Positions 1 through 6,976 of a stretch of 20,386 nt of DNA are shown here, one piece after another. Under the pieces are notes generated by a model, which was not told where the DNA came from, made no database searches, and saw nothing but the letters and a program-made list of their open reading frames with translations. The DNA is taken from the NCBI GenBank assembly GCA_002327225.1, contig DCUN01000098.1, positions 67,114-87,499 of the forward strand, written 5' to 3'. The position numbers and the translations under genes are program-made. Source of the stretch: Desulfobulbaceae bacterium UBA2213 (lineage in GTDB: Bacteria > Desulfobacterota > Desulfobulbia > Desulfobulbales > Desulfocapsaceae). Numbering within the stretch: position 1 is the stretch's first letter; each line of letters opens with the position of its first letter.

Positions 1-63
1 TCGATCATCCTTGATCGACTCCTTGGCGTCCAGGAGGAATTATACGATAAACGGAAACCTTGA
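1..63 (+). CDS. C-terminal end of a probable TrmD-associated RNA methyltransferase (partial)
   Basis: An open frame enters from the left edge and stops with TGA at 61-63, leaving 20 residues that begin SIILDRLLG and end in KRKP. The string IILDRLLG resembles the C-terminal end of the SpoU/TrmD-like RNA methyltransferases (pfam09936 type) that often lie between trmD and rplS in deltaproteobacteria; this is recalled family knowledge, not a search result. The position 76 bp upstream of rplS fits that gene order. Too little is present to show a SAM-binding knot, so the end of trmD itself or another protein remains possible. Confidence 0.45.
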   Translation, partial: SIILDRLLGVQEELYDKRKP

Positions 64-108
64 GATTTTTCTCACGGCTTCCTCAATGAGAGTGGACAAC
101 AACGACCC

Positions 109-128
109 ACTTCAACATACTTCAACAT
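109..128. repeat. Short tandem repeat, 10 bp x 2, in the rplS leader
   Basis: The 10-mer ACTTCAACAT occurs twice in direct tandem (109-118 and 119-128), ending 11 bp before the rplS start codon. It sits where a leader or ribosome-loading region would be. No function can be assigned; it may be simple replication slippage. Confidence 0.6.
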
Positions 129-139
129 AGAGTAAAATT

Positions 140-514
140 ATGAGCGTAATAATAGACAGAATCAACCAGGAACAGATGCGATTTGATCACCCGGATTTTC
201 GTTCCGGTGACACCGTTAAAGTACACATCCGTATCATCGAGGGAAGCAAGGAGCGGGTACAGGTTTTTCACGGTGTGGTCATTAAACGGAAAAACGGCAC
301 GATGGATGCCTCTTATACCGTTCGTAAAGTCTCTCACGGCATTGGTGTTGAGAAAACTTTTGCCCTGCACAACCCAAGAATTGAGCAGATAGAAGTAGTA
401 AGTCTTGGTCGTGTCCGCCGTTCACGCCTCTACTATCTGCGCGACAGACGCGGTAAGGCTGCTCGTATCCGTGAGCGTAGTTCTTTCAGAACCGCTGTTG
501 CCGCCAAAGCGTAA
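140..514 (+). CDS. rplS: 50S ribosomal protein L19
   Basis: This is the large-subunit ribosomal protein L19, which lies at the interface between the two ribosomal subunits. The 124-residue product has the family hallmarks in order: an N-terminal helix with QEQMR, then the SH3-like barrel with FRSGDTVKVHIRI, the GVVIKRKNG segment, the SHGIGVEKTFALHNP block and the basic RRSRLYYLRDRRGKAARI region. The length is slightly above the usual 115-120 because of a short Ala/Lys tail. ATG at 140 is preceded by a weak AGAG Shine-Dalgarno. rnhB starts 6 bp after its stop, so the two are almost certainly co-transcribed. The rplS-rnhB-yraN order is a common bacterial arrangement. Confidence 0.98.
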   Translation: MSVIIDRINQEQMRFDHPDFRSGDTVKVHIRIIEGSKERVQVFHGVVIKRKNGTMDASYTVRKVSHGIGVEKTFALHNPRIEQIEVVSLGRVRRSRLYYLRDRRGKAARIRERSSFRTAVAAKA

Positions 515-520
515 CACACG

Positions 521-1177
521 TTGCAAGGGATTGAAGCACTTCTTTCCACCATCGTTACCGATACAAACGACACCTTCCTCCTAGAACGCACCCTGTACTG
601 CAGAGGGTTTTCTTCAGTTGCAGGCTTGGACGAAGTAGGCAGAGGACCACTGGCTGGACCAGTGGTCGCTGCCTGTGTGGTTTTGCCGGCCCAATGTGAC
701 TTTTCTTTATTTATTGACTCCAAAAAGCTGTCTCATGCCAGGCGGTGCCTGCTGGCTCGAGCCCTCACTGACATTGGTGCCGTGATGGGTATTGGTGTTG
801 TCTCCATAGCTACCATTGATCGTATCAATATCCTGCAGGCCTCTCTTCTGGCTATGAAAAGGGCGGTAGAGAATCTGGCCGACACGTCCCCCGCTCCCGA
901 TTTTCTACTCATTGATGGTAAGTTCAAGATCCCTATGGACACCCCCCAGCATACCTTGATTCAAGGTGAATCGAAGAGCGCCTCCATTGCCGCCGCCTCC
1001 ATTCTGGCCAAGGTAAGTCGAGATGCGATGATGACGGAGATTGCCCAACAGTTTCCAGCCTACAATCTCGGACAGAACAAGGGCTATCCCACCAGAGAAC
1101 ATCGTCTGGCCATTGAAAAATATGGGCCGGCACCCTGCCATCGCAGGACCTTCAAAGGGGTCAAAGAATTTGTCTGA
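521..1177 (+). CDS. rnhB: Ribonuclease HII
   Basis: Ribonuclease HII cleaves RNA in RNA-DNA hybrids and starts removal of single ribonucleotides misincorporated in DNA. The 218-residue product carries the signature GLDEVGRGPLAGPVVAA, with the metal-binding pair D37/E38, then LLIDGK with D132, and the SASIAAASILAKVSRD block that contributes the last acidic residue. GYPTREH and the C-terminal HRRTFKGV are also typical. The start is TTG at 521, because no ATG lies before the catalytic motif; there is no clear Shine-Dalgarno, so translation may depend on ribosomes finishing rplS 6 bp upstream. About 30 residues precede the conserved core, a little more than in E. coli. Its last codons overlap the yraN start. 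Confidence 0.96.
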   Translation: MQGIEALLSTIVTDTNDTFLLERTLYCRGFSSVAGLDEVGRGPLAGPVVAACVVLPAQCDFSLFIDSKKLSHARRCLLARALTDIGAVMGIGVVSIATIDRINILQASLLAMKRAVENLADTSPAPDFLLIDGKFKIPMDTPQHTLIQGESKSASIAAASILAKVSRDAMMTEIAQQFPAYNLGQNKGYPTREHRLAIEKYGPAPCHRRTFKGVKEFV

Positions 1178-1562
1178 GAGCAGAAGAAATATTCTCGGTC
1201 AAAGGGGTGAAGAGCTGGCAGCTGAGTACCTTTTGAAAAATGGGTATCGCCTCATTGAACGAAATTACAGGAATACTTTCGGAGAAATTGATATTATCGC
1301 CCTCGATATCGCTCAAAAGACCAAGACCCTGGTCTTTGTCGAGGTCAAAACCAGAAGGAATGATTTGTTCAGCCATCCCAGTGAAGCTGTTACCAGAAAA
1401 AAACAGCTTCAGATCAGTAAGGTGGCCATGGCTTATCTGTCAAAAAACAATATGTCTGAAGTAGCGGCCCGTTTTGATGTTGTAGCCATCCTCCTGCCGG
1501 ATTACGGCCTCGCCCACATTGATCTCATTCAGAACGCCTTTGATTTAAGCGATTGTTTTTAA
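1170..1562 (+). CDS. YraN family (UPF0102) endonuclease-like protein
   Basis: The 130-residue product belongs to the YraN/UPF0102 family, small proteins with a restriction-endonuclease-like fold and no settled function. The N-terminal block GQRGEELAAEYLLKNGY and the core GEIDIIALD followed by LVFVEVKTRR match the family's PD-(D/E)xK-like active-site arrangement (E and D in GEID, then E and K in EVK). The start is taken as TTG at 1170, overlapping the rnhB stop by 8 bp. It has a good Shine-Dalgarno, AAAGGGG at 1154-1160, 9 nt upstream. The frame stays open further up inside rnhB, but that part encodes nothing family-like. yraN follows rnhB in many genomes, which suggests a nucleic-acid role, though this is only inference. 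Confidence 0.92.
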   Translation: MSESRRNILGQRGEELAAEYLLKNGYRLIERNYRNTFGEIDIIALDIAQKTKTLVFVEVKTRRNDLFSHPSEAVTRKKQLQISKVAMAYLSKNNMSEVAARFDVVAILLPDYGLAHIDLIQNAFDLSDCF

Positions 1563-1570
1563 CAAATCCT

Positions 1571-2578
1571 ATGCGACACATAGCCATCACCATGGGTTGC
1601 CCCGCTGGAATCGGGCCCGAGATACTCATAAAGTTTTTTTCTCAAACTGAGAGACTTTCAGAATATAATCCTGTAATCCTTGGAGATATTAATATCCTGC
1701 AACGCTGTGCAACTGATCTGAATAGTAAGGCTGAATTCTTGCCCTGGCTGCCGGGAACCCCAATCCATAAAGGCCGGATCCCTGTCTTTGAACTGTCCCG
1801 ACTGCCTGCCAATGATTTGATCTGGGGGCACCCCACAATTGCTACCGGCAAGGCCATGGTGACGTATATCGAGAAGGCGGTCAGCCTCATCCTCGATGGA
1901 ACCTTCTCGGCCATGGTCACCTGTCCCATATCAAAAACAAGCCTGAACCGAGCCGGATACTCCTTCCCAGGTCACACTGAGATGCTGGCAGCGCTCACCC
2001 GGAGCACAAAGTACGTCATGATGATGGCTGGCAGCAGGTTGCGCGTCACCCTGGCTACCATCCATTGTTCATTGGCTTCAGTTCCATCCCGTCTCAACCA
2101 GGAGGCTCTGAGCGCCCTTATTCAAAACACAGACGCGGCCCTGCGCCTCGATTTTGGCATCGTCGCCCCACGCATAGCCGTAGCGGCACTGAATCCTCAT
2201 GCCGGAGAGAATGGTCTTTTTGGTCATGAGGAAGAAGATAGTATTCTACCGGCCATAGAATCCATGCAGGCAACTGGCATTCAGGTTCAAGGACCTTTCC
2301 CCCCTGACACCATTTTCCTCAAGGCTGCAAAAGGGAAGTACGATGCCGTAATCTGCATGTACCATGATCAGGGGCTTATCCCTTTTAAGCTTCTTCATTT
2401 CAAGGATGGTGTCAATGTCACCTTAGGCCTACCCATTGTCCGGACCTCTGTTGACCATGGAACGGCTTACGATATTGCCGGAAAAGGCGTTGCCGATCCG
2501 GCAAGTCTCGCCGCTGCCGTGGAAATGGCAGCCCTGATTGTTCAAAACCGGGATACTGCTCAAAAGAATTCTCGATAA
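1571..2578 (+). CDS. pdxA: 4-hydroxythreonine-4-phosphate dehydrogenase
   Basis: PdxA oxidises 4-phosphohydroxy-L-threonine with NAD; the product condenses with deoxyxylulose phosphate (PdxJ) to form pyridoxine phosphate in the DXP-dependent vitamin B6 pathway. The 335-residue product begins MRHIAITMGCPAGIGPE. It has the substrate motif PGHTE (H135) and three histidines expected to bind the divalent metal: H165 in TIHCS, H210 in NPHAGENG and H265 in MYHDQGL. These match E. coli H166, H211 and H266. ATG at 1571 puts the N-terminus where the family starts. A TTG at 1553 in the same frame, overlapping yraN, is the alternative; neither has a clear Shine-Dalgarno. It lies 8 bp after yraN and is probably the last gene of that operon. 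Confidence 0.95.
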   Translation: MRHIAITMGCPAGIGPEILIKFFSQTERLSEYNPVILGDINILQRCATDLNSKAEFLPWLPGTPIHKGRIPVFELSRLPANDLIWGHPTIATGKAMVTYIEKAVSLILDGTFSAMVTCPISKTSLNRAGYSFPGHTEMLAALTRSTKYVMMMAGSRLRVTLATIHCSLASVPSRLNQEALSALIQNTDAALRLDFGIVAPRIAVAALNPHAGENGLFGHEEEDSILPAIESMQATGIQVQGPFPPDTIFLKAAKGKYDAVICMYHDQGLIPFKLLHFKDGVNVTLGLPIVRTSVDHGTAYDIAGKGVADPASLAAAVEMAALIVQNRDTAQKNSR

Positions 2579-2671
2579 TCAGCCATCAACAGCACTTTAG
2601 ACAGGCCCTTAACAGCCAGGCTTCATTCTGATCAGTCCATCATCTTCCTGTTCATTGCTCTGAATGCCTTC

Positions 2672-2697
2672 CATTTCACCTTCTCATTTCACCTTCT
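2672..2697. repeat. Tandem duplication, 13 bp x 2
   Basis: CATTTCACCTTCT occurs twice with no spacer (2672-2684 and 2685-2697) and is followed by CCC. It is a perfect duplication in non-coding DNA, most simply explained by slippage. Confidence 0.75.
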
Positions 2698-2732
2698 CCC
2701 TTGCTTCCTCTATAGATTTGATTACAATACAT

Positions 2733-2767
2733 AAAAGTGTAGACAACTTCGACTCACACACTTTTTT
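2733..2767 (+). terminator. Possible weak terminator after pdxA
   Basis: AAAAGTGT (2733-2740) pairs with ACACTTTT (2758-2765) across a 17-nt loop, and the right arm runs into a six-T tract (2762-2767). The stem is AT-rich and the loop is large, so it is a poor intrinsic terminator. It is the best candidate for ending the rplS-pdxA transcript, but it lies about 155 bp beyond the pdxA stop. Confidence 0.25.
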
Positions 2768-2800
2768 CCCAATGCATTATTTTTCGTGTATTTAAACCAT

Positions 2801-2822
2801 ATTGTGGGTATCTAACCCCAAT
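2801..2822. repeat. Hairpin upstream of tmk (8-bp stem with one bulge)
   Basis: ATTG (2801-2804) pairs with CAAT (2819-2822), and GGGT (2806-2809) pairs with ACCC (2815-2818), around the 5-nt loop ATCTA. T2805 is bulged. No T tract follows, so it is not a normal intrinsic terminator. It lies 12 bp before a second, larger hairpin; the two may form one structured leader or paired operator. Confidence 0.55.
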
Positions 2823-2834
2823 AAACGGGATAAA

Positions 2835-2887
2835 TGCCTTTCGCAGATTATTTTCTTGAAAAAAACAAGAAAATAATCTGTAAGGCA
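2835..2887. repeat. Long inverted repeat upstream of tmk (15-bp perfect inner stem plus 6-bp outer stem)
   Basis: CAGATTATTTTCTTG (2844-2858) is a perfect inverted repeat of 2866-2880 around a loop of seven A residues. An outer pair, TGCCTT (2835-2840) with AAGGCA (2882-2887), extends the stem across a small internal loop of TCG against T. The total is 21 base pairs. There is no T tract on either side on the plus strand. It ends 68 bp before the tmk start. It may be a structured 5' leader, a two-fold protein-binding site, or the remnant of a miniature inverted-repeat element. Confidence 0.8.
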
Positions 2888-2955
2888 CTGAAAGCATATT
2901 CATAGTCAGCTGAAAATTTTAGCAAAATGTAAGAAACGATAAGGCTCAAGATCAG

Positions 2956-3570
2956 ATGAACAAAGGATTACTCATCGTATTTGAAGGGATTGACGGCACC
3001 GGAAAATCAACCCAGATGTCACTCCTTGCCAGTTACCTGAAGAAGAAAGGGTTTACTGTCATTGAAACCAGAGAGCCCACCAACGGAAAATTCGGCCGGC
3101 AGATCAGAGCTCTCTACACCAATAGAAGGGGTGTCTCCCGCGAACAGGAACTGGAACTTTTCCTTGCCGACCGACAGGAACATGTCCATACCGTGCTGAC
3201 ACCCGGACTGCAGGATGGAAACATTATCCTCTGTGACCGCTATTTTCTCTCAACTGCTGCCTATCAAGGTGCTGTCGGTTTTTCGCCAGCTGAAATCATT
3301 GAAAAAAACATCTTTGCCCCGCCCCCAGATCTGGCCCTGCTCTTCTACGTCCCACCAAAAATCGGCATCGAACGGATCACAGCAGGGCGTGGAGACACAC
3401 TCAACGACTTTGAACAAGAGGCCTCTCTGCAAAAGGTAGCGGCTATTTTTGACAGCCTGGAATTTCCCTATATTCGGCGTATTGACGCAACCGGCTCCAT
3501 TGAATCCATTCAAAAATCTGTTTTACTGGCAGTCACTCCCCTGCTGCGTCACATGAATCATAATGAGTGA
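2956..3570 (+). CDS. tmk: Thymidylate kinase
   Basis: Thymidylate kinase phosphorylates dTMP to dTDP, an essential step to dTTP in the cytoplasm. The 204-residue product starts with the P-loop in FEGIDGTGKST (residues 9-19). It has the TREPT substrate segment, the DRYFLSTAAYQG motif that binds the nucleotide, and a LID segment with AGRGD followed by NDFEQE, which provides the arginine typical of enzymes like that of E. coli. The length is normal. ATG at 2956 fits the family start; AAGG lies rather far upstream. The last 8 bp overlap the next gene (ATGAGTGA), so tmk and the two lipoprotein genes are likely one operon. No holB follows tmk here, unlike the arrangement in many bacteria. Confidence 0.96.
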   Translation: MNKGLLIVFEGIDGTGKSTQMSLLASYLKKKGFTVIETREPTNGKFGRQIRALYTNRRGVSREQELELFLADRQEHVHTVLTPGLQDGNIILCDRYFLSTAAYQGAVGFSPAEIIEKNIFAPPPDLALLFYVPPKIGIERITAGRGDTLNDFEQEASLQKVAAIFDSLEFPYIRRIDATGSIESIQKSVLLAVTPLLRHMNHNE

Positions 3571-5338
3571 CAAGAAAAATCTCATCGGCCGCTATCCAAT
3601 CTCATTTTTGTTCATCCTGCTGAGTCTGCACATGTTCTTAACCAGTTGTGCAGACAAAACTGAGCTTCCCTCTGTTACTTCTGCTCCTGCTTCTGATCCT
3701 TCTGCCCACACTCCTGCCGTAGCAGCAGAGACAGCCAACGGTGAAAGCAGTGATCTCTCCTGTGCCTATTTCTATTTTCTCTGGGGTGCCCATGCAGAGA
3801 GCAACAAAAAATACAGCGAAGCTCAGGAGGCCTATGAAAAGGCACTCATCTGTGACCCTGAGGCTGATTATGTCCTCAAGAAACTGCCTATTCTCCTCAT
3901 CAAAATGGAGAAATTACTCGCAGCAGCACAATGGCTGAGGGAAGCGATCAAGAAAAACCCGAACGATATTGACAACCAACTGCTCCTGGCACGCCTGGAT
4001 GTCAACAGTGGTGATTTCAATGAAGCCATCCAGATTTACGAAAAAATCCTTGAGCTTGCCCCTGACAACAGCACCGTACGCCTCCGGCTTGGTTACCTCT
4101 ACAGCCAGCAAGGACGGTATAAAGAGGGCAAGGAGACCATCAAGGTCCTGTTGATAAAGGATCCGAGCTCTTACTTTGCCCTTCTCTATCTGGCTCGTCT
4201 TGCTATTCAATCTGCCGACTTTGACACTGCTGCTGTCCTTTATGAAAAAATCCTGCCCCAGCACTGGTCTCCAGAACTTGTCTATGAAATGATCGAATTG
4301 TATGGCATGCGCGAACAATACAAACGAGTCGAACAACTGTACGCATCCATTTTGAATAATGATCCTGAGAATGAACAGGCTGCCCTTGGACGCGTCCACT
4401 CCCTCCTTCTGCTCGACAGGGAAAAAGAAGCCCTGGAGGAACTTGCCAGGATTCGCTCCTTTAGCAACAAGCCCACCAATATTGATCTCATCTCAAGCCG
4501 GATCTTCATCAGTACCCGGAATTTTGACAAGGCCAATGTCCTGCTGGAAAAAATTCTGGCCAAAGAAGACTCGCCTGCTGCCCGATACATGCTGGCAGTG
4601 ATTCGCTATGAAGCGAATAAGCTTGAGGCTGCACTGGCTCATCTCAGGAGAATCACTCATGATGATGAAGAATTTGAGAACAGTATTACTCTTCAGACAA
4701 AGATACTGACGGAACTGCAAAGAACGCCTGAAGCAATCGCACTTGTTAAGAAATTAATTGACAACCCGGATCGTCGTCAACCACTCTACTACAGTCTTCT
4801 TGCCTCCATTCATACGAATCAGAAACAGATTGACGCCGGCCATGAAGTCTTGAAAAAAGGAATCGAGCTGTACCCGGATAACGTTCAACTCTTCTTTGAA
4901 TATGGACTCCTGCTGGAGAAAGAAGGAAAACAGAACGAGGCCATAGCCACTATGGAGAAAGTACTTGAACTGCAGCCTGCCCATGTTGAGGCCTTAAATT
5001 ACCTTGGATACACCTGGGCTGAGAACAATGTCCATCTTGACAAGGCCTTGGAATTCATAAATAAAGCCATAGCGCTCAAACCGGATAATGGTTTTATCCT
5101 TGACAGTCTGGGCTGGGTCTATTTCCGCATGGGAGAGCTGGAAAAAGCAAAAACAGCGTTGGAACGTGCCATCGTCCTTGAACCAGAGGACCCATACATC
5201 CTTGAGCACATGGGAGACATCTACCAGGCTGGTGGACAAAAAGACAAGGCACGGGATTCCTGGTACAAGGCGAGAGAACTTTCTAAGGATCAGGAGATGA
5301 AAGAAAAGATAGAGAAAAAAATCGATGCACTTAAATAA
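3563..5338 (+). CDS. Outer-membrane-type TPR repeat lipoprotein
   Basis: The 591-residue product has a lipoprotein signal peptide: a hydrophobic stretch (about residues 12-25) ends in the lipobox LTSC, with the lipidated cysteine at C29. After a Ser/Pro/Ala-rich linker (about 30-60), almost the whole protein is tetratricopeptide repeats, roughly a dozen 34-residue helical pairs. The best are IQIYEKILELAPDN and the last four copies, which include LNYLGYTWAENN and ILDSLGWVYFRMGELEKA. That C-terminal block resembles TPR lipoproteins found next to lolB and ispE in other proteobacteria (recalled, not searched). Such proteins act as scaffolds; the partner is unknown. The gene overlaps tmk by 8 bp and the LolB-like gene by 14 bp, suggesting coupled translation of two envelope lipoproteins. 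Confidence 0.9.
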   Translation: MSDKKNLIGRYPISFLFILLSLHMFLTSCADKTELPSVTSAPASDPSAHTPAVAAETANGESSDLSCAYFYFLWGAHAESNKKYSEAQEAYEKALICDPEADYVLKKLPILLIKMEKLLAAAQWLREAIKKNPNDIDNQLLLARLDVNSGDFNEAIQIYEKILELAPDNSTVRLRLGYLYSQQGRYKEGKETIKVLLIKDPSSYFALLYLARLAIQSADFDTAAVLYEKILPQHWSPELVYEMIELYGMREQYKRVEQLYASILNNDPENEQAALGRVHSLLLLDREKEALEELARIRSFSNKPTNIDLISSRIFISTRNFDKANVLLEKILAKEDSPAARYMLAVIRYEANKLEAALAHLRRITHDDEEFENSITLQTKILTELQRTPEAIALVKKLIDNPDRRQPLYYSLLASIHTNQKQIDAGHEVLKKGIELYPDNVQLFFEYGLLLEKEGKQNEAIATMEKVLELQPAHVEALNYLGYTWAENNVHLDKALEFINKAIALKPDNGFILDSLGWVYFRMGELEKAKTALERAIVLEPEDPYILEHMGDIYQAGGQKDKARDSWYKARELSKDQEMKEKIEKKIDALK

Positions 5339-6161
5339 AAGAAGGCGTGTTCAGACACATTCTACCCCTTTCTGGATCATCCTCCTCCTGCTGAGCTTGC
5401 TCTTCAACGGGTGTGCCACCAAACCCTGGACCAGTCAGGTAAGTGAAGACGAGACTGCGTTTTTCACCCAGACTTTTGAAAAAATGCAACAACGAGACGC
5501 CTCCTGTTTCTCCTGCCTGGATGCTGAGACAACTCTTTTCTGGGATGGCCCTGCAAACGATCAATCCATAACCGGCTTTCTTCAGCTCATGCTGCCGGCA
5601 TCACTTAAATTCGTGGTGATTAACCCTCTGGGCCAACCCCTTTATGCCTTGGTCAGTGATGGTCAGGAGTTTCAATCCATCAACACAAGCCTGAAACTGC
5701 ATACCATCGGTACACTCAGTTCCCTGGCCACCCAGTATGAAATTCCGGAATCTCTACTCTCTGAAAACTGGGGGTATTGGCTGACAGGACGACTTCAGGA
5801 GAAAGGAGCATCAATTGAAACCATCCGCCGAGACGGCTCTGGCCGGGGTGTCTGGATCACCGTGCGATATCAGAATGAGAAAACCTTGGCCGGAAGTCAT
5901 CTCTTGATTCAGCCGGAGACAAAGCAACTCCTCACCCGGATTCTTGTCGATACCGAGGGAGAAACCATTGCCACGATCTCGTATGATGGGCGGAGTGGAG
6001 AAGACGACTGTGCACCGGTCAGCAGGGTTACTATCAGCGACCTGCCCTACAGGTCAAAACTCAGTATCAGTTTTACAAAAATCCTGACCGATTGCTCTTT
6101 TACTGCTGCCAATTTCAAGTTGAAGGTACCAAGAGACTATAGCATCCAGGAACATCGTTAA
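5325..6161 (+). CDS. LolB-like outer-membrane lipoprotein (LolB/DUF4292-type fold proposed)
   Basis: The 278-residue product has a basic N-terminus, a hydrophobic core (about residues 16-27) and a lipobox-like LFNGC with C30 as the lipidation site. The mature part contains the pattern seen in LolB/DUF4292 lipoproteins: a strand-rich domain with TGFLQLMLPASLKFVVIN, then PLGQPLYALVSDG, and later LLIQPETKQLLTRI and LPYRSKLSISF. LolB receives lipoproteins from LolA and inserts them in the outer membrane; a true LolB role is inferred, not shown. In other proteobacteria a TPR lipoprotein gene and lolB are neighbours, which supports the call. ATG at 5325 overlaps the TPR gene by 14 bp. An alternative is an outer-membrane assembly lipoprotein of unknown role. 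Confidence 0.6.
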   Translation: MHLNKRRRVQTHSTPFWIILLLLSLLFNGCATKPWTSQVSEDETAFFTQTFEKMQQRDASCFSCLDAETTLFWDGPANDQSITGFLQLMLPASLKFVVINPLGQPLYALVSDGQEFQSINTSLKLHTIGTLSSLATQYEIPESLLSENWGYWLTGRLQEKGASIETIRRDGSGRGVWITVRYQNEKTLAGSHLLIQPETKQLLTRILVDTEGETIATISYDGRSGEDDCAPVSRVTISDLPYRSKLSISFTKILTDCSFTAANFKLKVPRDYSIQEHR

Positions 6162-6163
6162 AG

Positions 6164-6180
6164 AAGGGTGTGCATCCCTT
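6164..6180. terminator. Possible weak bidirectional terminator between convergent genes
   Basis: AAGGG (6164-6168) pairs with CCCTT (6176-6180) around a 7-nt loop, in the 28-bp gap between two convergent genes. The stem is only 5 bp and the T-rich stretch after it (TTATTCTCTGTT) is broken, so it is a weak candidate supported mostly by position. Confidence 0.3.
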
Positions 6181-6189
6181 ATTCTCTGT

Positions 6190-6915
6190 TCACCTGCCAT
6201 TCAAAATCGACTCAATTGTTTTTTCACCAACCTTCCGGGTAAAGATTGCCGTAAGAAGCGGGGCAATCTGTTCCATTTCATCCTCAAACAGTAAAAAACC
6301 GGGTAAAGGTTGCGCCTTGACCAGCTGAACCCGCGACTGATCGACAAAAGAGGCCGGAAGTAACGATGCATATCTTTTGTTTTCCGGCAGGTCACAAAGG
6401 GCAGTGAGCACATTAAGCAGGTTGCCCCAATACTCCCCCTGTCCAAGATGCTCAATAATCTGCAAAACGGCAGTCGATGCCGAGAGGTAGTATTCTGGCA
6501 CCAGGGCTGAAATTCCGGAAATGCACCTCTGCTCAGAGGCAAAACAACGACAGGAAAAAGGCCTGACCTCATAGATCTGGCAACAATCCTTCTCCAGGAA
6601 AGGACAGGCAGACAAATTGCCAACCTCTTCAGGAGGCACATCCTCACCCTTGCCAAGACAGGCGCCGGCAAAATCATTAGTGGTCATCCTGGGACGAAAG
6701 GTTTCCCCTTTTTCCTGCAATTTTCGAGCAAACCACACCTCACGGCCCGTCTCCCGAATCAGGCGATGGATAGCTTCTCCTTCAACAGCGGTAATAGTCA
6801 CATTCTGGGTACAGCAGACCGCACATTCTTTTTCACAGGCAAACAAAAACCGGGCCGACCATTCAGCAAAGGCTTCATAGATGGACTGCAGGATATCTTC
6901 TTTTAAGCAAGACAT
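6190..6915 (-). CDS. Cys-rich YkgJ-type (CxxCxxCC family) protein
   Basis: The 241-residue product has no signal peptide or membrane segment. An N-terminal cysteine cluster, C27-x3-C31-x2-C34-C35 (CEKECAVCC), is followed by a second group: C86, C104, C111, C112, C122, C124 and C131. The stretch CPFLEKDCCQIYEVRPFSCR is the typical second half of YkgJ/UPF0153 proteins, where the pattern is CPFL..xxC.IYexRPxxCR. The family is thought to bind zinc or iron through these cysteines; no reaction is established. The C-terminal 100 residues are helical and not recognised. ATG at 6915 has TGAGGT (6919-6924) just 3 nt upstream. It lies 61 bp after the AMIN-domain gene on the same strand and may be co-transcribed with it. 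Confidence 0.82.
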   Translation of the reverse strand: MSCLKEDILQSIYEAFAEWSARFLFACEKECAVCCTQNVTITAVEGEAIHRLIRETGREVWFARKLQEKGETFRPRMTTNDFAGACLGKGEDVPPEEVGNLSACPFLEKDCCQIYEVRPFSCRCFASEQRCISGISALVPEYYLSASTAVLQIIEHLGQGEYWGNLLNVLTALCDLPENKRYASLLPASFVDQSRVQLVKAQPLPGFLLFEDEMEQIAPLLTAIFTRKVGEKTIESILNGR

Positions 6916-6976
6916 ACGACCTCAAGACACAGACCCGAGACCTGTTCAGAACAGAATTGAATATACCGAAACGTCC

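Larger units (their letters stand above)
2579..2955. other. Gene-free AT-rich gap between pdxA and tmk
   Basis: These 377 bp hold no convincing coding frame on either strand and no recognisable tRNA or known ncRNA. The left part is pyrimidine-rich with a 13-bp tandem duplication. The right part (from about 2715) is AT-rich and contains a weak terminator-like hairpin and two strong hairpins, annotated separately. The tmk promoter must lie here if tmk is not read through from pdxA, but I cannot place -35 and -10 boxes convincingly. Confidence 0.7.

Noticed and set aside
1041..1169. Upstream extension of the yraN frame inside rnhB.
   Set aside because: The extra 43 residues have no family similarity and lie over the conserved end of rnhB; TTG at 1170 has a good ribosome site.
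2672..2697. Possible CRISPR-like or attachment-site repeat.
   Set aside because: Only two tandem 13-bp copies without spacers and no cas, integrase or tRNA gene nearby.
3914..4399. A 161-codon open frame on the minus strand inside the TPR gene.
   Set aside because: Antisense to a clear repeat protein; the repeats themselves favour open antisense frames.
6201..6677. A 158-codon minus-strand frame overlapping the Cys-rich gene in another phase.
   Set aside because: It overlaps the YkgJ-type gene, whose cysteine motifs and ribosome site are clear; the alternative frame has no motif.
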